Shown here: positions 37,668 to 45,668 of the stretch, piece by piece
How the letters are laid out: the number at the start of each line of letters is the position of its first letter
How positions within the stretch are numbered: position 1 is the stretch's first letter
Source: Sulfitobacter litoralis
GTDB taxonomy: Bacteria > Pseudomonadota > Alphaproteobacteria > Rhodobacterales > Rhodobacteraceae
Direction: 5' to 3'
Assembly (NCBI RefSeq): GCF_900103185.1
Contig: NZ_FNJD01000005.1
Location: 1 to 64,000, forward strand
Length of the DNA stretch: 64,000 nucleotides
Made by a program: the position numbers and the translations under genes
Notes under the pieces: model-generated
What the model was told of the DNA's origin: nothing
Seen by the model: only the letters and a program-made list of their open reading frames with translations
Database searches by the model: none

Positions 37668-38705
37668 ATGCAAAAGAACACACTTGGCCACACCGGTATC
37701 GAAGTGACAGATTTCTGTCTGGGCTCAATGACTTGGGGGACGCAGAACACCTCTGACGAAGGTCATGCCCAGATCGAACGCGCGCTTGATGCGGGGATAA
37801 ATTTTATTGACACCGCCGAGATGTACCCCGTTAATCCGGTCAAAGCCGAAACCATTGGCCGCACCGAAGAGATCATCGGCGAGTGGATCGCAAAGACCGG
37901 GCGTCGCGATTTTGTGCTGGCGACGAAACACTCGGGCGCGGGGGCACCGGTACGCGACGGCGCGGGGATTTCATCTGACACGATCCGCAGCACGCTTGAG
38001 GCGTCATTGAAGCGGATGAACACCGATTACGTCGACCTTTATCAGTTTCACTGGCCCAACCGTGGCAGCTATATGTTCCGCAAGAACTGGGACTATGACC
38101 CCTCGTCGCAGAACCGCGCAGAGACGATGGCCCATATGGAAGACTGCATGGGCGCGCTGCAAGACGAAGTGACCCGCGGCACCATCCGCGCCTTCGGGCT
38201 GAGCAACGAAACCGCTTGGGGTCTGACCCAATGGGTGAATGCAGCGGAGCGGACAGGCGGCCCGCGTCCGGTCTCTGTGCAGAATGAATATTCGCTGTTG
38301 AACCGCATTGCCGATAGCGACGTGGCAGAGACATGCCACAACGAAGAGATTGGCATGCTGTCCTACTCTCCTTTGGGGGCAGGTCTGTTGACCGGCAAGT
38401 ACCAGAGCGGCGCGATACCCGAAGGGTCGCGGATGGCGATCAACGGGGATTTGGGCGGGCGCAAGACAGACCGCGCGTTTGCTGCCGTAGAGGATTATTT
38501 GCAGCTTGCGCAGAAACACGGGCTGGACCCGGTTCAGATGTCGATGGCGTTCGCGCGGCAACGGCCCTTTATGGCGTCGGTGATCTTTGGCGCGACGTCG
38601 CTTGACCAGCTTGACGTTATTCTGGGGGCCATTGACTTGCATCTTGATGACGAGGTGATGGCCGATCTGGATGCCGCCCACAAAGCCCATCCAATGCCCT
38701 TCTGA
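37668..38705 (+). CDS. Aldo/keto reductase
   Basis: The 345-residue NADPH-dependent reductase has the TIM-barrel family signatures: FIDTAEMYP (catalytic Asp and Tyr), LATKHSG (catalytic Lys) and the active-site His region YQFHWPN. It most resembles YajO/Tas-like members. The start MQKNTLGHTG at 37668 has GAGGAAT upstream; the longer frame at 37617 has none. It diverges from the MFS gene and is followed by a short BKACE-like remnant. Confidence 0.92.
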   Translation: MQKNTLGHTGIEVTDFCLGSMTWGTQNTSDEGHAQIERALDAGINFIDTAEMYPVNPVKAETIGRTEEIIGEWIAKTGRRDFVLATKHSGAGAPVRDGAGISSDTIRSTLEASLKRMNTDYVDLYQFHWPNRGSYMFRKNWDYDPSSQNRAETMAHMEDCMGALQDEVTRGTIRAFGLSNETAWGLTQWVNAAERTGGPRPVSVQNEYSLLNRIADSDVAETCHNEEIGMLSYSPLGAGLLTGKYQSGAIPEGSRMAINGDLGGRKTDRAFAAVEDYLQLAQKHGLDPVQMSMAFARQRPFMASVIFGATSLDQLDVILGAIDLHLDDEVMADLDAAHKAHPMPF

Positions 38706-38744
38706 ACCAACGCAGCCCCAGCCCCGATACCATAGGAGATTTCG

Positions 38745-38858
38745 ATGCCGCCTACCATGAACAAGGACGTATTCATCACGTGTGGCGTATCGGGGTCTGG
38801 GTGCGGTCTGTTTGTCGGGCATGAAAGCCTCGGCCCAACGAAAAGGCCCGCTACATGA
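38745..38858 (+). pseudogene. Truncated remnant resembling a BKACE (DUF849) gene
   Basis: A strong AGGAG precedes ATG 38745. The 37-codon frame starts MPPTMNKDVFITCGVSGSG, which matches from memory the N-terminus of beta-keto acid cleavage enzymes (VFITCAVTGSG-type). It then diverges and stops at 38858, overlapping the next gene's ATG by four bases. BKACE proteins are about 300 residues and bind zinc through later His residues, all absent. It looks like a deletion remnant whose ribosome site is kept and may now serve the downstream lipoprotein gene. Confidence 0.5.
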
Positions 38859-39352
38859 AGCGGGCGCTTTGGGCGTTGGCCCTGCTTGCCGGGTGCTCTG
38901 CTCCTGCGCCCGAAACGGCGAAAGGTCTGCGCGACACCAAGGCGCTGATCGGGGCCACCAGCCGCTATGATGCGGCCCGCTTCAAGGGGGCTTGGGTGGT
39001 GCGCGATAGCTTTGGCGACGGCGTGGCGCAGGTCGCCTTGGTCGAGACAACCAAAGGGCCGGCGTTCCAATTGTGCGCGCAGACAGGGTGCCCTGACGGC
39101 GGTACCCTTTGGCTGGCGCAGCAACAGGGGCAGGGGCGGTATGCGCTGTCCCTTGCTGACGGTACCACGCGTGCGCTTTGGGTACTTTGGGTCGACGAAG
39201 GGTTCCGCACGGCGGTGGTCGGAAATCCGGCTGGAGACTTCGGCTGGATTCTCGACCGCAGCGCCACGGGCGGCGCAGACCGGATCGCGGCAGCCCGCGA
39301 GATACTGGACTTTAACGGCTATGACACGGGTCAGCTTGGGATGCCGCGATGA
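38855..39352 (+). CDS. Lipocalin-like outer-membrane lipoprotein
   Basis: The 165-residue precursor has a short lipoprotein signal with lipobox LLAGC (10-14). The mature part is a small beta-rich lipocalin-type domain (KGAWVVRDSFGDGVAQVALV, then GQGRYALSLADGTTRALWVLWVDE). Two Cys residues in LCAQTGC probably form a disulfide. Bacterial lipocalins such as Blc bind lipophilic ligands. It overlaps the stop of the preceding remnant, so it may be translated by coupling. Confidence 0.75.
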   Translation: MKRALWALALLAGCSAPAPETAKGLRDTKALIGATSRYDAARFKGAWVVRDSFGDGVAQVALVETTKGPAFQLCAQTGCPDGGTLWLAQQQGQGRYALSLADGTTRALWVLWVDEGFRTAVVGNPAGDFGWILDRSATGGADRIAAAREILDFNGYDTGQLGMPR

Positions 39353-39424
39353 CCCCGATAGGCTGGCAGGAACAGGCGTGGGTGGCGGTGTCCTTTGGCC
39401 CGCGCATCACACGAGGGCTGGAAT

Positions 39425-40348
39425 ATGGGCATGGGTGATACGATGCCTGACCTGTGGGTCCTCGTGACGCTCGCCGCTGCGGTGTTCCAGACCGGGCGTT
39501 TCATGCTGCAGAAATATCTGGCCACCGCGACATTGTCGGCGGCGGGGGCGACGTTCTCAAGGTTCCTGTATTCCGCGCCATTTATCGTGCTGGGCCTTGC
39601 GGCCTATCTGATGCTCAGCGCGACGCCTTTGCCGGCCCTAGGTCCGGGGTTCTGGGTGCACGGGCTGATGGGGGGGATGGCGCAGATATTGGCGACCGTT
39701 TGTGTCGTGCTGTTGTTCAAACAGCGTAACTTTGCCGTCGGGATCACGTTCAAGAAAACCGAAGTTATCCTGACCGTGCTGGTCGGATGGGTCATTCTGG
39801 GCGAGGGCGTCAGCGCCACCGGCTTTGCCGCGATTGCCCTAGGCGTGGTGGGGTTGCTGCTGCTGTCCGGCGGTGCCGAGGCAAAAGGCTTTCACCTGCG
39901 CGACTTGCGCAACCGCGCGGCGGGGCTGGGGGTTGCATCCGGCGCGTTGTTCGCCGTTTCCGCTGTGTCCTACCGCGGGGCGTCGCTGGCGGTGATGACA
40001 GAGCAGCCTGTGCTGCGCGCGGGGGTGACCCTTGCGGCGGTGGTTGTGATGCAATCGGTCATCATGGCCGTTTACCTGCGCCTGCGCGAACCGGGTCAAA
40101 TCCGCGATGTCTGGCGCGCGCGCCGTGTCGCGGTCTGGATCGGCCTCACGTCTATGGGCGGATCGCTGTGTTGGTTCATCGCCTTCACGTTGCAGAACGC
40201 GGCCTATGTCAAAGCCTTGGGGCAAGTGGAGCTTATCTTGAGTGTTGCGGCCACTACGCTGTTCTTCCGCGAAAAGATCAGCACCCGCGAAGCTGCGGGC
40301 ATGGCTGTGCTGATCGCGTCGATCCTGATGCTGGTTGTGGTGGCCTAG
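39425..40348 (+). CDS. EamA/DMT-superfamily transporter
   Basis: The 307-residue protein has about ten hydrophobic helices arranged as two repeated EamA units, with a loop of charge near the middle (around residue 145-180). DMT transporters export metabolites or amino acids; no substrate is suggested by the sequence. The ATG at 39425 has GAGGG before it. Other in-frame starts are 39431 and 39443. It lies 70 bp after the lipocalin gene. Confidence 0.85.
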   Translation: MGMGDTMPDLWVLVTLAAAVFQTGRFMLQKYLATATLSAAGATFSRFLYSAPFIVLGLAAYLMLSATPLPALGPGFWVHGLMGGMAQILATVCVVLLFKQRNFAVGITFKKTEVILTVLVGWVILGEGVSATGFAAIALGVVGLLLLSGGAEAKGFHLRDLRNRAAGLGVASGALFAVSAVSYRGASLAVMTEQPVLRAGVTLAAVVVMQSVIMAVYLRLREPGQIRDVWRARRVAVWIGLTSMGGSLCWFIAFTLQNAAYVKALGQVELILSVAATTLFFREKISTREAAGMAVLIASILMLVVVA

Positions 40349-40369
40349 GGGAAGCGCAGGGGGCGCTGC

Positions 40370-41065
40370 TTAGCTTGGCAACGGGCGGCCGCGCAGTCGC
40401 AAGAACAGGCTCTCTTCGTCGTTGTTCTTGAAATACGGCACGGACGCGGGCGGCTCGAGTTGCCGCGCGCGGGCCTCTACTTCGGCCAGAACGACCTCTG
40501 TGATGAAGGGCATATCGAATTTTCGGGCGTCCGACAGGGCGACCCATTGCAGATGCGAAAGCTCGTCACAGGCGTCGTCGAAATTGTCCAGATCGGTAGC
40601 GATATCGTCGGCATCGACCAGAAAGAAACGCGCGTCAAAGCGGCGCGGACGGCCGGGAGGCGTCAGCGCGCGGAAAACAAATTGCAGCGGGGCCGCGTGG
40701 GGCAGGTAGCCGCGCTGTGCAAAGGTCAGCCAATCGGCAGGGGGCGTGCCCTCCCATGCGCCTTTTTGGCCAAGGATCAGGCCGGTCTCTTCCCAAAGCT
40801 CGCGGATCGCGGCCACCACCAAGGCATGTGCAAGGCTGCCATCGGCGTCTTCGGCCAGACGGTTCTGGCAGGTTTCATCCACCATGCTGGCCAGCGTCAC
40901 CTGCGCATCGCCCAGATCGACAGCACCGCCCGGAAAGACGAATTTATTGGGCATGAAGGCCGCCGTCGCACCGCGTTGCCCCATCAGGATCCGCGGGGCG
41001 GTGTGCCGGTCGCGGATCACAATCACCGTGGCTGCGTTGCGGATTTTGCTTTTATCGATTGTCAT
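40370..41065 (-). CDS. NUDIX hydrolase
   Basis: The 231-residue protein has the Nudix box split in the usual coiled form: GGAVDLGDAQ, then AIRELWEETGLILG with the REx2EE residues. Upstream MGQRGATAAFMPNKFVFPG is typical of the longer NUDT19/CoA-diphosphatase-like group. It hydrolyses nucleoside diphosphates linked to other moieties; the substrate is not determined. It is 48 bp downstream of the DUF983 gene on the same strand. Confidence 0.88.
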   Translation of the reverse strand: MTIDKSKIRNAATVIVIRDRHTAPRILMGQRGATAAFMPNKFVFPGGAVDLGDAQVTLASMVDETCQNRLAEDADGSLAHALVVAAIRELWEETGLILGQKGAWEGTPPADWLTFAQRGYLPHAAPLQFVFRALTPPGRPRRFDARFFLVDADDIATDLDNFDDACDELSHLQWVALSDARKFDMPFITEVVLAEVEARARQLEPPASVPYFKNNDEESLFLRLRGRPLPS

Positions 41066-41113
41066 CGCCTTGCCCCATGTCCTGTTTTTCTAGCGGGGCT
41101 TTTGGGGTCCCGG

Positions 41114-41518
41114 TCAGCTGGTGCTGCCGAACCCGCCCATGCGCTTTGCCCATTGGAAGCCAATCATGGCCCCTTTCATTCTAGGCAGAAGGTAGAGGGA
41201 CAATCCGACGCAGCCAACCGAAAAGATTGTAAACAGCGTCAGCGGCTCGGGGCGCCAGACCACAAAGGCGATGTGCAGCCCCGGGGCCAGTAGGTGCCCG
41301 ACAACGAGGATCGTCAGATAGGCCGGACCATCATCGGCGCGGTGGTGGAACAGCTCTTGGCCGCAGACGGTGCAGGTATCATTGACCTTCAGATAGCTTT
41401 TCAGCATCGGACCGGCCCCGCAGTTGGGGCATTTACGCCGCCAGCCGCGCAGCAGAGATTTCTTCATGCTGCGTTCATCGGTGTCTACGTGAGGCATATC
41501 TATGGTCTGGTCAGTCAT
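41114..41518 (-). CDS. DUF983 membrane protein
   Basis: The 134-residue protein starts with a cytosolic zinc-ribbon-like part (RKCPNCGAGPM, then DTCTVCGQEL) and has two hydrophobic helices (about 68-90 and 98-117). This fits DUF983, a family of unknown function frequent in alphaproteobacteria. It precedes the NUDIX hydrolase gene in the same direction and probably shares its transcript. Confidence 0.85.
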   Translation of the reverse strand: MTDQTIDMPHVDTDERSMKKSLLRGWRRKCPNCGAGPMLKSYLKVNDTCTVCGQELFHHRADDGPAYLTILVVGHLLAPGLHIAFVVWRPEPLTLFTIFSVGCVGLSLYLLPRMKGAMIGFQWAKRMGGFGSTS

Positions 41519-41731
41519 CTTGGCTTCCTTGTTCGCATCCTACATGCGGCCAAAACGCCCCGAAATAAAGGGATCTTGGGGCAGTTGCGTCGCCATGTCG
41601 CAAAGCCCGTGCAGGGGTGCCCAAAACTTTTTCACATTTTTTGCGACGGAATGTCGGGCGGCTGTCGTTTGAACCGGTATCGCCACGCTGAAAACGGTGG
41701 GCGTTAGATAGATCACCAAAGGAAGAAACAG

Positions 41732-42379
41732 ATGACAAAACGAGCAAATCTTCAGATCGCACTCTTGAGCGGCTTGATCGCATTGGGCGGCACGACACTG
41801 GTCGCGCAGAATGCGGATAAGGCAGAGGGCGGCAAGCAAAGCCACTTTGTCCAGTTGGACACCGACATGAACGGTGAAGTCACTGCCGAAGAAATGAAAG
41901 CCCAGGCTGCGGCACGTTTCGCTGCTGCTGACGCGGATGGCGACGGCTTCCTGACACAGGATGAACTGGCCGCCGCAGCCAAGGCACGCCACGCCGAGCG
42001 CAGCCAGCGCATGCTGGAGAAGCTGGACACCGACGGCAACGGGTCGCTGTCCGCGACCGAGCTTGAAGCCATGGGCGAAGGTAAAGGCGACCGGATGGCC
42101 AAGCGTCACGACAAGATGATGAAGCGCATGGACGCCGACAAAGACGGCAAGCTGTCGATGGAAGAAATGGGCGGACGTCACAGCCCCGAGCAGATGATCG
42201 AAAAGCTGGACACCGACAAGAACGGATCGCTGAGCGCCGAGGAATTTGCCAAAGCCCGTATGGGAGGCAAACATCACGGCAAGCGCGGCGGTCATGACGG
42301 TAAAGACGGGCACGGCAAGCCCGGTAAACACTTGAAGCACGACAAGTCCGATGACAGCGACGCGGCTGCAACGGAATAA
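41732..42379 (+). CDS. Secreted five-EF-hand calcium-binding protein
   Basis: The 215-residue precursor has a signal peptide (about 1-26). Five EF-hand loops lie at about 43-54 (DTDMNGEVTAEE), 67-78 (DADGDGFLTQDE), 99-110 (DTDGNGSLSATE), 134-145 (DADKDGKLSMEE) and 160-171 (DTDKNGSLSAEE). A His/Lys/Gly-rich tail follows and may bind metal. The first gene of a cluster with an ECF sigma factor, it is a candidate periplasmic sensor or target. The position suggests shared control. Confidence 0.9.
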   Translation: MTKRANLQIALLSGLIALGGTTLVAQNADKAEGGKQSHFVQLDTDMNGEVTAEEMKAQAAARFAAADADGDGFLTQDELAAAAKARHAERSQRMLEKLDTDGNGSLSATELEAMGEGKGDRMAKRHDKMMKRMDADKDGKLSMEEMGGRHSPEQMIEKLDTDKNGSLSAEEFAKARMGGKHHGKRGGHDGKDGHGKPGKHLKHDKSDDSDAAATE

Positions 42380-42434
42380 GGCAAGCATGCGGGCGCGCTT
42401 GAACGGCGCGCCCGCAAAGGCTACGTCCGGCTTG

Positions 42435-43037
42435 ATGAATATGCAGGATACCTCTGATGCCGATACGGCGGATGACCCCGAACGCGCCTTGCTGCACCGC
42501 TATGTGCAGGGGGATGCGGCGGCGGCACGGCTGTTGACGGTTCAGCTGACACCGCGCATCTTTGGTCACGCCTTCCGCATTCTGGGCAACGCGGCCGAGG
42601 CTGAAGACGTGACGCAAGACGCGCTGATGCGCCTGTGGAAGATCGCACCGGACTGGCGCGATGGAGAAGCGAAGGTAACAACTTGGCTGTACCGTGTAAC
42701 CGCCAACCTGTGCACCGACCGGCTGCGCAAACGCGGCCGTGGTGTCCCGCTCGAGGACATCGCGGAACCCGCCGATCCGGCGGAAAGCGCGGAGGCCCGG
42801 CTGCAGCGCACGGCGCGCGAGGATGCCTTGCAAGCGGCGCTGGACACCTTGCCCGAGCGGCAGCGGCAGGCGGTGGTGCTGCGCCACATAGACGGGTTGG
42901 CGAACCCCGAGATCGCGACCATTCTGGATGTCGGGGTCGAAGCGGTTGAAAGCCTGACCGCTCGGGGCAAAAGGGCTTTGGCGAAACTTTTGGGCGCAAG
43001 ACGTGACGCCTTGGGATACGATGATGACAAAACGTGA
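42435..43037 (+). CDS. ECF-type RNA polymerase sigma factor
   Basis: The 200-residue protein has sigma region 2 (ALLHRYVQGDAAAARLL, then AFRILGNAAEAEDVTQDALM) and region 4 (LPERQRQAVVLRHIDGLANP, then EIATILDVG) without region 1. Such sigma factors direct envelope stress genes under control of an anti-sigma. The start is uncertain: ATG 42435 and ATG 42441 have only weak SD, and an upstream ATG-like frame at 42351 overlaps the EF-hand gene. The stop overlaps the next gene by about 17 bp. Confidence 0.9.
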   Translation: MNMQDTSDADTADDPERALLHRYVQGDAAAARLLTVQLTPRIFGHAFRILGNAAEAEDVTQDALMRLWKIAPDWRDGEAKVTTWLYRVTANLCTDRLRKRGRGVPLEDIAEPADPAESAEARLQRTAREDALQAALDTLPERQRQAVVLRHIDGLANPEIATILDVGVEAVESLTARGKRALAKLLGARRDALGYDDDKT

Positions 43038-43386
43038 AACAGATACGCTAGAGGCGCATTTCGAACAGGCGCGGGCGACCCCGCCGCAGATGCCTGCCGG
43101 CATGATGGACCGGCTGATCGCCGATGCACTGGCGGCACAGCCCGCCCCTGCGATAGGGGGCTGGCGTGGCTTCTGGCGCGCCATCGGCGGTGCACCTGCC
43201 TTGGGCGGGCTGATCACGGCAACGGCTGTCGGGTTCTGGATCGGGGTCGCCCCGCCAAGCGGCCTGCCGGATGTTGCGACGCAGATCATCACCGGCGGCG
43301 ACGATTACATCGTAGCCGATGCGACATCGCTGGACACCTATACGTCAGATCTGACGGCGTTTGGCTGGGACTTGGACGAGGGATAG
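43021..43386 (+). CDS. Small membrane-anchored protein, probable anti-sigma factor
   Basis: The 121-residue protein has a cytosolic N-terminus (TLEAHFEQARATPPQMPAGM, about 6-27), one transmembrane helix (about 55-75, PALGGLITATAVGFWIGVAPP) and a short periplasmic C-terminus. The layout and the overlap with the sigma gene suggest it is the cognate anti-sigma factor. Such proteins are sometimes mislabelled as dihydroorotate dehydrogenase in databases. No conserved zinc anti-sigma motif is seen, so this is inference from position and topology. Confidence 0.7.
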   Translation: MMTKRETDTLEAHFEQARATPPQMPAGMMDRLIADALAAQPAPAIGGWRGFWRAIGGAPALGGLITATAVGFWIGVAPPSGLPDVATQIITGGDDYIVADATSLDTYTSDLTAFGWDLDEG

Positions 43387-43389
43387 AAG

Positions 43390-43899
43390 ATGGCAGGCTT
43401 TGCATTCAAAAGCACGAAGACACTGCGGTGGGCCTTGGGGCTGTCGCTGGGGGTGAACCTGCTGGTGCTGGGGCTGGTTGCGGGGGCGGCCTATCGCTTT
43501 GACGGGCCGCATGGTGGCGCGATGCGGCACATGCGCGACTATGGCACGCCCTACGTCATGGCGCTGCCCGAAGAACGCCGCCGCGCCGTCTTTGCCGATG
43601 CGCGAAAGGGACGCGAGGATAAATCCGTTAGCCGTGCCGCACGCCGCGCATTGTACCAAGACGCACTGTCCGCCATCCGCGCAGAGCCCTTTGACCCCGC
43701 AGAAGCACGCCGCGTGCTGGACCTGCAACGCGACGCCACGCTGACCGTGCAGCAAACCGTTCAAAACGCGTGGTTAGCCGAGCTGGCCGAGATGTCAGCG
43801 ACCGAGCGTGCAGCCTATGCCGATCGTGTCGAGGAAATGCTCAAGCGCGGCAAAAAAGGCAAACACGACGGCGCAAAGCCTCCGAAGGCCGGTCAATAA
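43390..43899 (+). CDS. Periplasmic Spy/CpxP-like heavy-metal sensor protein
   Basis: The 169-residue protein has one N-terminal membrane helix (about 16-36, LGLSLGVNLLVLGLVAGAAY). The periplasmic part is helical and charged (ADARKGREDKSVSRAARRAL, then AEARRVLDLQRDATLTVQQ), matching the metal-resistance/CpxP type (PF13801-like). It follows the anti-sigma gene by three bases. In CpxP-like systems such proteins chaperone misfolded envelope proteins. Its role with the sigma factor is inference. Confidence 0.78.
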   Translation: MAGFAFKSTKTLRWALGLSLGVNLLVLGLVAGAAYRFDGPHGGAMRHMRDYGTPYVMALPEERRRAVFADARKGREDKSVSRAARRALYQDALSAIRAEPFDPAEARRVLDLQRDATLTVQQTVQNAWLAELAEMSATERAAYADRVEEMLKRGKKGKHDGAKPPKAGQ

Positions 43900-44012
43900 G
43901 CTGGCAACCGGCCCCGGTAGTCAGGGCTTGCCGTGCGGGATTGCGTGGCGCGGGCTTGCCAAATGCGCGCCCGGCGCGGTAGGCAAGGCGACCCTAACGA
44001 AAGTCGCGGCCC

Positions 44013-44507
44013 ATGCTCTCTGAATTCACCAACCCAAACGAAGTTCTTGCCACTACGCGGGCCTCCTCTGGGCGGCGGGCCATTGGGTTGACGGCGCTTG
44101 GGATACTGGGGCTGTTCCTGATCTACGTCGCGTTCACGTCGTCGCCCGGTTTCGGGTGGCAGGTGTTTTTGCTGGCAATGGGGGGGCTGGCCCTTTGGAT
44201 GGCCGACAAAATGCGCCGTGCCACCGCTGGCGCAATCGAGCTGACCCCGACCGAATTGCGCGACACCGACGGCACAGTGATTGCGCGGGTCGAGGATATT
44301 ATCGGGCTGGATCGCGGTGTGTTTGCCTTCAAGCCGTCCAACGGCTTTTTGCTGCGGACCAAAGCAGGCACTGGCGGTGATCGGGTCTGGCGTCCTGGTC
44401 TGTGGTGGCGCATCGGTCGTCGCGTCGGCATTGGCGGCATGACACCCGGCAATCAGACCAAGTTCATGTCCGAGATCATTTCCGCCATGATGGCAGAGCG
44501 TTCTTAA
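44013..44507 (+). CDS. Conserved hypothetical inner-membrane protein
   Basis: The 164-residue protein has two adjacent N-terminal helices (about 24-44 and 49-66), followed by a cytosolic beta-rich domain (IELTPTELRDTDGTVIARVE, then DIIGLDRGVFAFKPSNGFLL). The pattern is like small bacterial PH-domain-type membrane proteins. I do not recognise a named family. A terminator follows at 44516. Confidence 0.75.
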   Translation: MLSEFTNPNEVLATTRASSGRRAIGLTALGILGLFLIYVAFTSSPGFGWQVFLLAMGGLALWMADKMRRATAGAIELTPTELRDTDGTVIARVEDIIGLDRGVFAFKPSNGFLLRTKAGTGGDRVWRPGLWWRIGRRVGIGGMTPGNQTKFMSEIISAMMAERS

Positions 44508-44515
44508 GATAGAAA

Positions 44516-44545
44516 AAGGCCCGCAGGCAGATCGCCGCGGGCCTT
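44516..44545. terminator. Bidirectional terminator
   Basis: AAGGCCCGC / GCGGGCCTT stem with flanking A's and TTATTCTTT between the convergent genes ending at 44507 and 44569. Confidence 0.8.
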
Positions 44546-44568
44546 ATTCTTTGCTGTGCTGCCGGAAT

Positions 44569-45129
44569 TTACGCCCCGTCTGAATAGAGAACCCAAGGGG
44601 CATAACGTGGGCGGGTAAAGACGAAGTTCTTTACCTCTTGCACCGGTAGTCCGATGTTGAAGGGTGGTGAAAACGATGTCCAGGTTTCGGTGATGGTGAT
44701 ATATTCCCCATCTTCGAGCTCGGGGATGCGGTTTGTCCAGCTGGTCACATCTGCCTGGGTCGCGTCCGTCAGATTGCCTCGGGCGCGTGACCAGTGCAGC
44801 AAGAAACGCTTGTTCGCTTGGTCATATTTTGCCGAGGTGATCCGCACCGTCGCCGGCCCGGAAGAGCGCGTCATATAATCCAGCAGATCCCGAACACCGT
44901 CCATATATGCGGTGTCCATTGGCAATGTCTCGCGCGAGATCATGTCGCCGATGGTATAGGCCGCTTTTTGGTTGGTGTAGTACTCCTGATAGGTCTGGAA
45001 AAAAGTGAACATCGCCAGATAGACCCAAAATACCATGGGCATGATGATAACGGCCTCGATCGAGGCGCTACCGTCTTGGTCGCGCAGAAAACGCGCGAAT
45101 ACACGGCGTTTGAAATAAGAGGTAACCAT
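44569..45129 (-). CDS. TadE-family pilus assembly-like protein (third gene of set)
   Basis: The 186-residue protein begins with a short basic part, then DQDGSASIEAVIIMPMVFWV, the TadE-like class III prepilin-type start with Glu next to the hydrophobic helix (about 25-45). The rest is predicted periplasmic. It overlaps the preceding gene by one base. TadE/TadF pseudopilins take part in Flp/Tad pilus assembly. The other tad genes are not in this window. Confidence 0.82.
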   Translation of the reverse strand: MVTSYFKRRVFARFLRDQDGSASIEAVIIMPMVFWVYLAMFTFFQTYQEYYTNQKAAYTIGDMISRETLPMDTAYMDGVRDLLDYMTRSSGPATVRITSAKYDQANKRFLLHWSRARGNLTDATQADVTSWTNRIPELEDGEYITITETWTSFSPPFNIGLPVQEVKNFVFTRPRYAPWVLYSDGA

Positions 45130-45668
45130 TAGCTTGGCTCCTGAACAAAGGAGGATACGGCGTACATGCTGCCTTGACCCGCGCCGTCGGTCTCGAACTT
45201 GAAGCCCATGGCGCTGCCCGGCAGCATCGGGTCGAATTTAACGCAGGCCCGCAGCAGCATCAGCTGGTGCTGCGCCCCAAGGCTAAAACCACGCTCGGGC
45301 TCGACGGGCATCGATTTATCGACGCAGTCGGGAGCTGCATTCATAGCGGCAAAGTTGCGCGGATCGACCAGGACCATTTCAAGGCGCAACGTATCTTTGC
45401 AGTCGCCGATATAGCCGACACTGTCGCAGATCATCGTCTTGATCAAGTCGTGGGTGACCGTCGCGCGGGTGTTTAACCGGATATACCGCACCGCAGTCTC
45501 GAGCCCACGGTTCAGGTGGAACTGGCGCAGCGAATATAGGCTGACCTCGACCGAGGCGAGGAACATGCCAAAGATCAACGGAAAGAGAATGACAAATTCG
45601 ATCAGAACAACCGCGCCTTCCTCGCCCCGGCGGAACCGGCACAGCGCTTGTGAAATGCGGGCGATCAT
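45129..45668 (-). CDS. TadE-like pilus assembly protein (second gene of set)
   Basis: The 179-residue protein has RRGEEGAVVLIEFVILFPLI (14-33), a TadE-type Glu-hydrophobic junction, and a membrane helix to about 45, then a periplasmic region with a Cys pair (MICDSVGYIGDC) and later Cys residues. It overlaps the VWA gene's stop by four bases and the next TadE gene by one, a tight operon. It resembles the third gene in layout; the two are probably paralogues. Confidence 0.82.
   Translation of the reverse strand: MIARISQALCRFRRGEEGAVVLIEFVILFPLIFGMFLASVEVSLYSLRQFHLNRGLETAVRYIRLNTRATVTHDLIKTMICDSVGYIGDCKDTLRLEMVLVDPRNFAAMNAAPDCVDKSMPVEPERGFSLGAQHQLMLLRACVKFDPMLPGSAMGFKFETDGAGQGSMYAVSSFVQEPS

Noticed and set aside
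39349-39438. A short frame starting at ATGA overlapping the lipocalin stop
   Set aside because: It encodes about 29 residues without a recognisable motif and runs into the DMT transporter start; chance overlap is more likely.
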